From assembly GCA_937892085.1 (NCBI GenBank), contig CALAVD010000340.1:1-9900 (forward strand): a DNA stretch of 9,900 nucleotides. Reading direction: 5' to 3'. Below, one piece after another: positions 1 through 6,676 of the stretch. The notes under the pieces are model-generated. The model was not told the DNA's origin, did not search any database, and was given only the letters and a program-made list of their open reading frames with translations. The first letter of the stretch is position 1. Each line of letters starts with the position of its first letter. This DNA is from an uncultured Prevotellaceae bacterium. GTDB lineage: Bacteria; Bacteroidota; Bacteroidia; Bacteroidales; Muribaculaceae. The position numbers and the translations under genes were made by a program.

Positions 1-1
1 G

Positions 2-241
2 GTTAAACCAAAAGTAAAAGCTGAAAAAATCAAGCTACCATCTCGAATAATTGAGTTTGACTTTAAACACAACTCCGAAACCACCCTTTTAATGATTTTA
101 GATGAAGGTTGGCAAATATCATTTAGAATTCATAGTGCTGATGGGAAGCTCACTAATAGCTTAAAATTTGATATTCAGTTGATTGGAAATCCTCCCATTT
201 TATTTACTCAGCACTTATTCAATATCGATGAAACTAACTAA
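2..241 (+). CDS. C-terminal fragment of a probable HaeIII-like type II restriction endonuclease (5' end outside window)
   Basis: An open frame enters from the left edge and ends at TAA 239-241, giving the last 79 residues of a protein. The fragment has a basic start (VKPKVKAEKIKLPSRIIEFD), then a stretch around GWQISFRIHSADGK and SLKFDIQLIGNPP. From memory this resembles the C-terminal end of HaeIII-type restriction endonucleases, where a GW-x-SFRIHNA strand is followed by an SLKFD-x-QL-x-G-x-P segment; no alignment was run. If right, a cognate DNA methyltransferase should lie upstream, outside the window. Base composition is clearly AT-rich compared with the next gene, which begins only 14 bp later, suggesting that the restriction gene was acquired separately. 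The catalytic part of the enzyme is not in view, so intactness cannot be judged. The reading frame itself is secure; the family call is moderate. Confidence 0.6.
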   Translation, partial: VKPKVKAEKIKLPSRIIEFDFKHNSETTLLMILDEGWQISFRIHSADGKLTNSLKFDIQLIGNPPILFTQHLFNIDETN

Positions 242-255
242 TATATTACTCTAGC

Positions 256-3200
256 ATGAGTCAAGTACTATCATATAACAAAAAGACGACGAAGACGAGC
301 GCGCAGGACTGGATTCCTGTCACGCCCTACGTTGACGACGACATCAAGCAAATCAAGGACCCTAATGGTGGCATGAGCGAGAACCCGCGCACTGCCATCC
401 CCAGCCCCTTTGCGCAGCTCGACCTGGTGAAGAACGCCTTTGAGCACCTTGCAGGCAACGCGAGGCTGAGTGGGTCGATGATGGACAAGCGATTGGTGTC
501 GAACGCCCTCGACGTGGCGCAGCTGTTCTTCGACTTCGAGAACCATAAGGACTACCTCCACATCGTGCGCTGGAACCGCGACGAACAGATTGAGCGCCTC
601 AAGAGCGAACCCGAGCACCGTCTCTACGGCGAGACCCTCGAGCTCTTCCTCAACAGCGACACAAAATATAACTTCAACCTGCTCACCGATTGGTACATCA
701 TGCTGTGGAACAGCCAGGTGATAGGTGCCACCTCGCCATCGTCGATGACCATAGCCGTGCCTCGCGAGAGCGAGCGCCCCATCGATGCCATAAAAGTGGA
801 ACAAGGCATCTCGCTCTTCGACAGCGACACACGCGACCTGTGGCAACGCGACGACGACTTCATCTACTTCATGTTCATGCTCTTCAACGCATTTCCCACG
901 CTGCGCACCGCAGTGAAGGGAGTGTATGACTACATGCTCAAGAACAAGAACATCATCATGGAGCAGAAACCATTGCTCTACAACCGCCTCACGCAAGTGA
1001 TTCCCAACCTCGAGGCACTAAGCTATGAGCTGGCGCCACGACTGGTGGAGAGGCTCGACTTGGAGTTCGACCCATTTGTGGGCGACAACGAGGTGACGGT
1101 GCTTGGCGCAAGGCTTTATCACAAGCGCGCCCGCGACATACGCTCCGCCGCCGCCAGCAGCGACTTCGTCATTGCTCCCACCCGTGAGGTGGGCGGCACC
1201 CTGCCACTGGTGCTGCGCAACAACTTTAACGGCAGTGTTGACCACTACATCTATATCGACAAGGAGTGGGACAGCTCCACACAGGTGTTCACCATGGGCA
1301 TCCCAGTGGCGAAGCGCAAGCTCCCCGACACCAGCATCGAGTATCCGTTTGTCACCACTGGCGATTTCCTGCAAGACACCCTCATCCGCCTCAGCGGTCC
1401 CATCGACAGCAGCCACTACTTCGACGGCAACGTCATCAACAAGATGATGAACAGCAACAATGGCTACCTGCTGCCGCTGACCGAGGAGTTTTTCAAATAC
1501 TTCAACGCCAGCGACGTGACAAAGCAGGTGCACGGCCGCAACATGCTCGAGATGGAAGAGCTGAGCGACGGCTCGGTGAACGTCACCCTTAGAGTGCCGC
1601 TCAAGAAGCGGTTTATCGAGCTAACTCGCAACTACTACCCCATCGACGACCCTTCGTGGCACTTCGACGAGAAGCGTGGCACCGGGCGCATCATCACCAA
1701 CGTGGTGATGTCAACAGCCATCTTCCCATTTGTGCGCACTGGCTATAAAGACGACTACACCGTGCAGCTCTTTTCAATGATTGATGGCGGTGACGTGCAG
1801 CTCGCGTTCTTCAACAACGGCATGAGCACCGACAATCTCAAGTGCAGCAGCAAGGTGCGCTCGCAAAACACCTTTACCACTGCCTACTACGACCTGGAGG
1901 GTGCCTTCGACATAGTGAAAGCCAGCATCAGCAACCCCTCGGGGCAATTCACTGGATATATCGTGCCGCTGTGGAAGCCCTACATGGCAAGCAGCAAGGA
2001 GCTGATTTTTGCGGTAGATTTCGGCACCACCAACAGCCATGTGGAATGGTCGGTGCGCGGCGAGGACGCCAAGGCTCTGGAGTTTGCACACGGCGAAAAC
2101 CAAGTGCTCATCGCTTCGCTGCTCAAGCGCGGCGCACTGCTCTTTGCCGACCAGCTGCAGCGCGTGGAATTCCTGCCCAGCGACATCGACAACGTGTATG
2201 GTTTCCCTTTGCGAAGCGCGCTGGCACGCAACGCCATCAGCACTGGCGGTCACAAACTTTTTGCCGACATCAACATCCCTTTCCTTTATGAGCGCCAGTA
2301 CTTCGACGGATATGACATAACCACCAACCTCAAGTGGATGGGTGACATCACACTCTCGCGCGAATTTCTGCGCGAGTTAGTGCTGCTCATCAAGGCTAAA
2401 GTGCTGCTCGAGAACGGCGACCTTAACCGCACCAGCATCGTCTATTTCTTCCCCGTGAGCATGGGAGGCAGCGACCGCCGCAAGCTCGACGACACGTGGA
2501 ACGAGCTTTACCGAACCTACTTTGGCGACGACACCAGCAACCTGCACGCCTATCCCGAGAGCATCGCACCGGCCTATTTCTACAAGGGCGATGACGTGAG
2601 CGGCGGCAGCTTCGTCTCTATCGACATTGGCGGCGGCACTACCGACACCGTGATTTACCAGCCCACCCCCGACCGCCTCGACACCATTCCGGTTGCCATC
2701 TCGTCGTTCCGCTTTGCCGGCGATGCCATCTTTGGCGACGCCTTCACCGAGCGCGATGCCGACAACAATCCGCTCATCCGTCACTATGGCGAGTACTTCA
2801 AGCGACTCATCTCCAAGAACAGCGACATAGGCTACCTCAACAGCATCCTGCAAGACGTGCTCAAGCGCAAGCGCTCGCAAGATGTCAACGCCTTCCTCTT
2901 CTCGATAGAGAACGTGGAGCAACTGCGCACCCTGCGCGAGGTGGACCGCAACATCTACAGCTACAACATCTTGCTGCGCAACGACCAGCAGCGCAAGCTC
3001 ATATTCATGTACTTCTATGCCGCTATCATCTACTACATTGCCATGTCGATGAAAGCGCGCAACTACGAGATGCCCAAGCAAATCTACTTCAGCGGCACAG
3101 GCTCCAAGATTCTCAACATCCTTGGAAGCAAAGACCAGGTCATAGAGTTCACGCAGCTCATCCTCGAGCGGGTGTTCGAGAAAAAATACACCGAGCGTTT

Positions 3201-3687
3201 CCTCATCAAGATTGAGCAGAAGAGCCCCAAGCAGATTACCTGCCGTGGCGGCATCAAACTCGAGACACTGCGCATGGACGACAACGTTGACGTGCAACAA
3301 CTCACGCCACGCAACGTCAACGCCATGAAGTACTGCTACTCGATGCTCGACGAGAAACCGCTCACCATCAAGTCGGTCTATGACATCGACACTCGCAGCA
3401 GGCTCATCGACCAGGTGAAGCGCTACAACCAGTTCTTCATTGACCTGTGCGACAATGTCACAAAAGACGAGTTTGGCATTGACAACAAGGTGTTCAAGAT
3501 ATTCTGCAACGTGGTCGGCGACGACATCGACAACTACCTCGCCGCCGGCATCAACAGCTACCTCAAGGGACGATATCAGGGCGACGAGAACATCGAGGAC
3601 GTGCCCTTCTTCTACCCCGTGATAGGCATCATCCGCCACAACCTCCTCAAGAACCTCTGCAACGAGGTCATCTCAATGACAACATAA
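256..3687 (+). CDS. Large Hsp70/actin-fold ATPase with long unassigned N-terminal region
   Basis: A 1143-residue cytoplasmic protein without signal peptide or obvious membrane helix. The C-terminal half has the motifs of the Hsp70/actin ATPase fold in order: phosphate-1 loop AVDFGTTNSHVEW (586-598); a connect-like segment FFPVSM followed by R and K residues (from 731); YPESIAPAYFY (766-776), matching the Hsp70 position where a Pro/Glu motif precedes phosphate 2; phosphate-2 loop DIGGGTTDT (790-798); FRFAGDAIFGDAF (818-830); and adenosine motif YFSGTGSKILNIL (944-956). All expected nucleotide-contacting residues are present, so it is probably an active ATPase. Residues 1-585 match no domain I recognise; the stretch IPSPFAQLDLVKNAF (49-63) looks conserved in character. 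Size and motif order recall the SrfB-like group of Hsp70-related proteins, but I cannot confirm that. The ATG at 256 is the first in frame; no Shine-Dalgarno is present, normal for Bacteroidales. It heads a co-directional cluster, 39 bp before the next gene. Substrate or polymerising behaviour is unknown. Confidence 0.88.
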   Translation: MSQVLSYNKKTTKTSAQDWIPVTPYVDDDIKQIKDPNGGMSENPRTAIPSPFAQLDLVKNAFEHLAGNARLSGSMMDKRLVSNALDVAQLFFDFENHKDYLHIVRWNRDEQIERLKSEPEHRLYGETLELFLNSDTKYNFNLLTDWYIMLWNSQVIGATSPSSMTIAVPRESERPIDAIKVEQGISLFDSDTRDLWQRDDDFIYFMFMLFNAFPTLRTAVKGVYDYMLKNKNIIMEQKPLLYNRLTQVIPNLEALSYELAPRLVERLDLEFDPFVGDNEVTVLGARLYHKRARDIRSAAASSDFVIAPTREVGGTLPLVLRNNFNGSVDHYIYIDKEWDSSTQVFTMGIPVAKRKLPDTSIEYPFVTTGDFLQDTLIRLSGPIDSSHYFDGNVINKMMNSNNGYLLPLTEEFFKYFNASDVTKQVHGRNMLEMEELSDGSVNVTLRVPLKKRFIELTRNYYPIDDPSWHFDEKRGTGRIITNVVMSTAIFPFVRTGYKDDYTVQLFSMIDGGDVQLAFFNNGMSTDNLKCSSKVRSQNTFTTAYYDLEGAFDIVKASISNPSGQFTGYIVPLWKPYMASSKELIFAVDFGTTNSHVEWSVRGEDAKALEFAHGENQVLIASLLKRGALLFADQLQRVEFLPSDIDNVYGFPLRSALARNAISTGGHKLFADINIPFLYERQYFDGYDITTNLKWMGDITLSREFLRELVLLIKAKVLLENGDLNRTSIVYFFPVSMGGSDRRKLDDTWNELYRTYFGDDTSNLHAYPESIAPAYFYKGDDVSGGSFVSIDIGGGTTDTVIYQPTPDRLDTIPVAISSFRFAGDAIFGDAFTERDADNNPLIRHYGEYFKRLISKNSDIGYLNSILQDVLKRKRSQDVNAFLFSIENVEQLRTLREVDRNIYSYNILLRNDQQRKLIFMYFYAAIIYYIAMSMKARNYEMPKQIYFSGTGSKILNILGSKDQVIEFTQLILERVFEKKYTERFLIKIEQKSPKQITCRGGIKLETLRMDDNVDVQQLTPRNVNAMKYCYSMLDEKPLTIKSVYDIDTRSRLIDQVKRYNQFFIDLCDNVTKDEFGIDNKVFKIFCNVVGDDIDNYLAAGINSYLKGRYQGDENIEDVPFFYPVIGIIRHNLLKNLCNEVISMTT

Positions 3688-3726
3688 AAAACAACATAAT
3701 AATAACCATCAAAATCATTTAATGAA

Positions 3727-4986
3727 ATGAAGAAAATTTTAGTAATTTTAGTGTGCTTCATGGCAACCATGAGCACAATGAGCCTGAAAGCTCAAAACGG
3801 CAACCTCACCGAAGGACAGTGGAAACATGGACTCGCTGTGGGAGCACAGTGGATTGCCACCGATTTAGGGTTTGGTAAAGCCGAGAGCGAAATCATCAGC
3901 AAGACCAGTGAGAACTACTCGCTCGACGACCTGCGCGTTGCCTATGGCAGCAAGTCGAAATGGGTGGAGTATTACGACAAACTCAAAGCCCACGAAGCTG
4001 AGTCCGGCGATGTTGACAAGCTGGTATCAACAATCACCTCGGAGTACAAGGACCCTGGTCACATCAAGAACCAGGTGAAGAAAGACATCGAGAAGTATAA
4101 CGCCACTCACGACGGCAACGCAGTGCAAAGCAACGCTGCCGACGCTCCAGCCGCCACCACCGCTGCTGCGACCACCGCTGGCGAGGGCGCCAATGTGGTT
4201 GCCGCTACCGACACCACTAAGGCTGCCGAGAAGAAAGACAACGGCGAGACTCAGAGCCATGGCGGTCATGGATTTCTCTATTTCCTCTCACTACTTGGCC
4301 TCGCATTAGGCGCCCTTGGCACCTTCCTCGCTTGGCAAGCTCGCAAAGAGAACCAAATCATCATGCGCGATGCCAACGACGACATCAAGAACCTGCAGAA
4401 GCAAATCGACAAGATGCGCGCCAACCTCAAAGGAGGCCATGACGACAACAAGGCTCCTGCAAAACGCGAGAACAAGCCCGAGGTTAAAGCTAACAACGAC
4501 CACCTCGCTCAAGCTCAGAAGATTGACTTCAACCGCCCGGCAAGCAACCCCAAGCCCGCCGAGAACAAGGTAGAGCCTAAGAAAGAAGAGGTGAAGAAGG
4601 AAGAGCCTAAACCTCAAGAAGTGAAGAGAGAAGAGCCTAAACCTGCGCCAGCTCCCGCGTTTGGAGAGCCTCGCATCCTCTTTATGGCAAAGCCCGATGA
4701 GAACGACAACTTCTCACGCTCGTCGTCGGCCTACGAGCCCGGCAACTCCATCTTCGAGCTCACCACTATGGACGGCAAGAGCGGCTCGTTCACCGTTATC
4801 GGAAAGAGCGACGCACAGAAGTTGGCATTGCTCATGCCTGGCGACACCCTCGCAAGAGCATGCTCTGGCAACAACATCCAATCTACTGCTGGCAAAACCC
4901 GCATCGTCACCGACCGTGCCGGACGCGCACAACTCGAGAACGGCAAGTGGCATATCGTGGTTAAAGCCATCGTTCACTACGTGTAG
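3727..4986 (+). CDS. Bitopic inner-membrane protein with coiled coil, KPE-rich linker and C-terminal globular module
   Basis: A 419-residue protein. Residues 1-23 form a Sec signal peptide ending SLKAQ; Cys10 has no proper lipobox, so a lipoprotein is unlikely. A mostly helical, charged segment (25-130) is followed by an Ala/Thr-rich low-complexity stretch (about 130-165) and one transmembrane helix (about 183-203) followed by Arg/Lys. This predicts residues 24-180 outside and the rest in the cytoplasm. After the membrane come a short coiled coil (206-235), a Lys/Pro/Glu-rich linker (245-310) with repeated EEPKP, and a globular domain from about 313 to the end. That domain contains the segments ILFMAKP, NSIFELTTMDGKSGSFTVIG, IVTDRAGRAQL and WHIVVKAIVHY; I believe it is a module seen at the C-terminus of other Bacteroidetes membrane-anchored proteins, but have no name for it. 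The ATG at 3727 gives the signal peptide; an ATG at 3722 is out of frame and stops after two codons. A likely membrane scaffold for the preceding ATPase, by context only. Confidence 0.85.
   Translation: MKKILVILVCFMATMSTMSLKAQNGNLTEGQWKHGLAVGAQWIATDLGFGKAESEIISKTSENYSLDDLRVAYGSKSKWVEYYDKLKAHEAESGDVDKLVSTITSEYKDPGHIKNQVKKDIEKYNATHDGNAVQSNAADAPAATTAAATTAGEGANVVAATDTTKAAEKKDNGETQSHGGHGFLYFLSLLGLALGALGTFLAWQARKENQIIMRDANDDIKNLQKQIDKMRANLKGGHDDNKAPAKRENKPEVKANNDHLAQAQKIDFNRPASNPKPAENKVEPKKEEVKKEEPKPQEVKREEPKPAPAPAFGEPRILFMAKPDENDNFSRSSSAYEPGNSIFELTTMDGKSGSFTVIGKSDAQKLALLMPGDTLARACSGNNIQSTAGKTRIVTDRAGRAQLENGKWHIVVKAIVHYV
4591..4650 (+). repeat. Two 30-bp in-frame tandem units in the KPE linker
   Basis: Units 4591-4620 and 4621-4650 share GTGAAGAnnGAAGAGCCTAAACCT and encode VKKEEPKPQE followed by VKREEPKPAP. 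They lie in the cytoplasmic linker between membrane helix and C-terminal domain. A degenerate earlier half-unit (VEPKKEE) precedes them. The linker has probably grown by tandem duplication and may vary in length between strains. Confidence 0.7.
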
Positions 4987-4992
4987 TTTCTC

Positions 4993-5056
4993 AGTAGAAT
5001 AGTAGAATAGTAGAATAGTAGAATAGTAGAATAGTAGAGTAGTGGAGTAGTAGATT
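4993..5056 (+). repeat. 8-bp tandem array, consensus AGTAGAAT, eight units
   Basis: Five perfect AGTAGAAT units (4993-5032) are followed by AGTAGAGT, AGTGGAGT and AGTAGATT. The array begins 6 bp after the stop codon of the membrane-protein gene. Because 8 is not a multiple of 3 and each junction contains TAG, it has stops in every forward frame and cannot be coding. The degenerate end units form the 5' arm of the inverted repeat described separately. Confidence 0.95.
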
Positions 5057-5131
5057 AGAGATTTTGAGATTTGAGATTTGAGATTTGAGATTTGAGATCA
5101 TCACGCCACAACTACTACTCCACTGCTTTAC
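5034..5131 (+). repeat. Long inverted repeat (20-bp arms) in the intergenic region
   Basis: Arm 5034-5053 (the last units of the 8-bp array) pairs with 5112-5131: 18 Watson-Crick pairs plus two G-U wobbles, including 13 uninterrupted pairs (5041-5053 with 5112-5124). The 58-base loop holds the GAGATTT repeat array. No T-run follows directly, so a standard intrinsic terminator is unlikely. It would form in the leader RNA of the downstream zinc-ribbon gene and may act as a processing, stability or attenuation element. The 3' arm overlaps the first unit of the heptamer array before the next start codon. Confidence 0.8.
5058..5098 (+). repeat. 7-bp tandem array, GAGATTT
   Basis: Five full GAGATTT units (the first followed by one extra T) and a partial sixth. 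It fills most of the loop between the arms of the inverted repeat at 5034-5131. It is the second of three different short tandem arrays packed into this 206-bp gap. Confidence 0.93.
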
Positions 5132-5188
5132 ACTTCACACTTCACACTTCACACTCTACACTTAACACTTAACACTTAACACTTATAC
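5126..5188 (+). repeat. Heptamer array A (CTTNACA), nine units, ending 4 bp before a start codon
   Basis: Nine consecutive 7-mers: CTTTACA, three CTTCACA, CTCTACA, three CTTAACA and CTTATAC. The array runs to 5188, and the GTG start of the next gene is at 5193. It therefore occupies the translation-initiation region of that gene, in a group of bacteria that lacks Shine-Dalgarno sequences and relies on unstructured AT-rich leaders. A similar nine-unit array lies before the following gene. Confidence 0.93.
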
Positions 5189-5192
5189 AATA

Positions 5193-5879
5193 GTGCATAT
5201 TTTCTGTACCGAATGTGGTAAACATATCGACGTCTCGCTCGAGGAACTTGAGAACCAACAGGGGCATCTCGTGTGCCCGCAGTGCCTCGCCGAGATTGAC
5301 GTGGACGTGGAACAGTTCGGCGCCAACGCTACACAGGTGCCCACGGGCGGAGAGCAGCAACAAAAGCTCACGCCGGCACCACAGCAAGCGCCACCAAGCA
5401 TCTCCACGCCACCTGCGATGCCTGCCACACCACCACCCATCGCGAAGCAGCAGGCAACGCCAACCTCAGCTAACACAACGCAACACATCGACGACGTGCT
5501 GCGCTACTGCAAGCACTGCGGAGCATTCCTCCGAGAAGGCGTGAACTTCTGCCCCAAGTGCGGAAAATATGTGAGAGTGTCGGCGCCTCCCGCAAGCACC
5601 CCATCGCCCACCCAGGCACAGCAGGCAGCGAGATTAAAAGCAGGCACGCCCCCAGAACATCATGCCCCACAAAACAGGCAATCCACCTACCGACAACCCA
5701 CTTATCAGTCCACACCAGTGAAACAACAACGCAAAAGCAACTCTGCAAGAAATAGCCGCAACGGCTCCAAGCCATCGCAGTTCAGCATCATGAGCCTCGG
5801 CGGATGCCTCACAGTCACCATCATAGCAGTGGCTCTCTTCTTCATTATATATATTATAATAGGTGTGAACTTCGAATGA
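5193..5879 (+). CDS. Tail-anchored protein with two zinc ribbons
   Basis: A 228-residue protein. The first zinc ribbon starts at the N-terminus with Cys5, Cys8, Cys28 and Cys31. A Pro/Ala/Gln/Thr-rich linker (about 50-100) leads to a second, short zinc ribbon with Cys106, Cys109, Cys120 and Cys123 (CKHCG, then FCPKCG), of the 'rubredoxin-like' bacterial type. A second low-complexity linker (128-195), rich in Lys, Arg and Ser near its end, precedes a hydrophobic tail at about 202-224. No signal peptide is present, so the zinc ribbons should face the cytoplasm with the protein held by its C-terminal helix. The start is GTG at 5193, the only standard start between the upstream in-frame stop (5163-5165) and the first cysteine pair. 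It lies directly after heptamer array A. The N-terminal ribbon and tail are shared with the next gene's product. Function unknown; zinc binding is inferred from the cysteines. Confidence 0.85.
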   Translation: MHIFCTECGKHIDVSLEELENQQGHLVCPQCLAEIDVDVEQFGANATQVPTGGEQQQKLTPAPQQAPPSISTPPAMPATPPPIAKQQATPTSANTTQHIDDVLRYCKHCGAFLREGVNFCPKCGKYVRVSAPPASTPSPTQAQQAARLKAGTPPEHHAPQNRQSTYRQPTYQSTPVKQQRKSNSARNSRNGSKPSQFSIMSLGGCLTVTIIAVALFFIIYIIIGVNFE

Positions 5880-5914
5880 CGACACCCCCTTCATATAGCT
5901 TAAGAAGAAGAAAA

Positions 5915-5977
5915 CTATGAACTGTGAACTCTTAACTGTGAACTATGAACTAAAAACTGTGAACTCTTAACTATGAA
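5915..5977 (+). repeat. Heptamer array B (CTRTGAA), nine units, containing the next start codon
   Basis: Nine consecutive 7-mers in the order CTATGAA, CTGTGAA, CTCTTAA, CTGTGAA, CTATGAA, CTAAAAA, CTGTGAA, CTCTTAA, CTATGAA. The ATG of the next gene (5973-5975) lies inside the ninth unit. Units 2-3 and 7-8 are identical, hinting at a 35-bp higher-order duplication. ATGs in units 1 and 5 are out of frame with the gene. TTCACA in array A is the exact reverse complement of TGTGAA in array B. Confidence 0.95.
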
Positions 5978-6590
5978 AATAGAATGCCCCAAGTGCGGCC
6001 ACATCACTACTCAGAGCGAAGAGGAACTCGCTAAGCTCAACAACATCATCACCTGCCCGCAATGCATGTCGATGCTGAAAATCGTGGATGGCATTGCCTA
6101 TATCCCTAACGAAAAGGCCACCGCCGATGAACTTAAGCATCCCGACCCGGAGCCTCCACAATTCAAAGGCGACCTCTACTATGAAACGCACGGCCATCAG
6201 ACCGAAGGGCTCGACCCGCTTTATAACGCTGCGGTAGCCTACCTGCGCACTTGCAACGCCATCTCGCTGCCCATGCTGCAACGCTACTTCAACATCACAC
6301 CCGAACGTGCCGAGCAACTCATGCAGCAACTCGAGAACAATGGCGTGGTAGCTCCCTTCGACGGGCTACACCCACGCAAAATTCTCATCGACCACCACAC
6401 AGGACTGCCTAACAGGGTGCCCAGCACAGAGAGATATGACCAAAAAGAAGCGGCATTCGACGAAAACGGCACCCCTACCCCGCAACTGCCATTCAAGACC
6501 CGCTCCTGCACCCTCTCCCTGCCGGGATGCCTGATCTACACCATCATCATTGCCTTTGTAATTTATCTCATTACACAGATATTCAAGTAA
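5973..6590 (+). CDS. Tail-anchored zinc-ribbon protein with FtsK-gamma-like winged helix
   Basis: A 205-residue protein in three parts. Residues 1-35 are a zinc ribbon with Cys5, Cys8, Cys28 and Cys31, the same spacing as in the preceding protein. Residues 80-139 closely follow the FtsK gamma winged-helix domain: DPLYNAAVAYL, then ISLPMLQRYFNITPERAEQLM, then QLENNGVVAPFDGLHPRKIL. In FtsK translocases the family pattern is DPLY-x-AV, a central S-x-LQR-x-x-x-I-x-Y-x-RA-x-x-L and EG-x-V-x-P-x-DG-x-x-PR-x-(V/I)L, and this domain reads KOPS-type DNA motifs. No FtsK motor domain is present. The end (182-205) is a hydrophobic helix starting SLPGCLIYTII, so the protein should be an inner-membrane tail anchor with cytoplasmic zinc ribbon and DNA-binding domain. 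ATG 5973 sits in the last heptamer of array B, 93 bp after the previous stop. DNA or protein binding by the domain is inferred, not shown. Confidence 0.88.
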   Translation: MKIECPKCGHITTQSEEELAKLNNIITCPQCMSMLKIVDGIAYIPNEKATADELKHPDPEPPQFKGDLYYETHGHQTEGLDPLYNAAVAYLRTCNAISLPMLQRYFNITPERAEQLMQQLENNGVVAPFDGLHPRKILIDHHTGLPNRVPSTERYDQKEAAFDENGTPTPQLPFKTRSCTLSLPGCLIYTIIIAFVIYLITQIFK

Positions 6591-6640
6591 GGCACTCCAT
6601 TCTAAAACTCAAAGTAAATCGCAAAGCATTCACCAACGCA

Positions 6641-6676
6641 TGTACACCATGTGGTGTACGCACTAATTGGTGTACA
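6641..6676 (+). promoter_or_regulatory. Operator-like repeat element, distal copy
   Basis: A 36-bp element matching 6732-6767 at 32 of 36 positions. It contains three half-sites of TGGTGTAC: an inverted pair GTACACCA (6642-6649) and TGGTGTAC (6652-6659) around a 2-bp centre, then a direct third copy (6668-6675) 16 bp on. Two copies 91 bp apart ahead of one gene suggest binding sites for a dimeric regulator. The binding protein is not identifiable from the window. Confidence 0.75.

Noticed and set aside
2377..3639. A 420-codon minus-strand open frame opposite the Hsp70-like gene
   Set aside because: It lies fully antisense to a gene with clear ATPase motifs. Its Val/Glu/Ala/His-rich composition is typical of a frame mirrored from GC-biased codons, and no domain or promoter supports it. 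The same holds for the minus frames at 271-996, 1018-1533 and 1774-2253.
3754..3756. Lipobox cysteine (Cys10) in the membrane protein's signal peptide
   Set aside because: The residues before it (Leu-Val) lack the small residue needed at -1, and a normal cleavage site ending KAQ is present further on.
5034..5131. Intrinsic terminator after the membrane-protein gene
   Set aside because: The stem is strong, but the loop is 58 bases and no T-run follows the 3' arm, so I list it as an inverted repeat and do not call a terminator.
4993..5188. Possible CRISPR array
   Set aside because: The units are 7-8 bp and directly tandem with no spacers, and no cas gene is nearby. These are microsatellite-type repeats.
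6642..6659. Terminator of the zinc-ribbon cluster
   Set aside because: The 8-bp palindrome is followed by mixed sequence and not a T-run, and it recurs with a third half-site before the next promoter, which fits an operator better.
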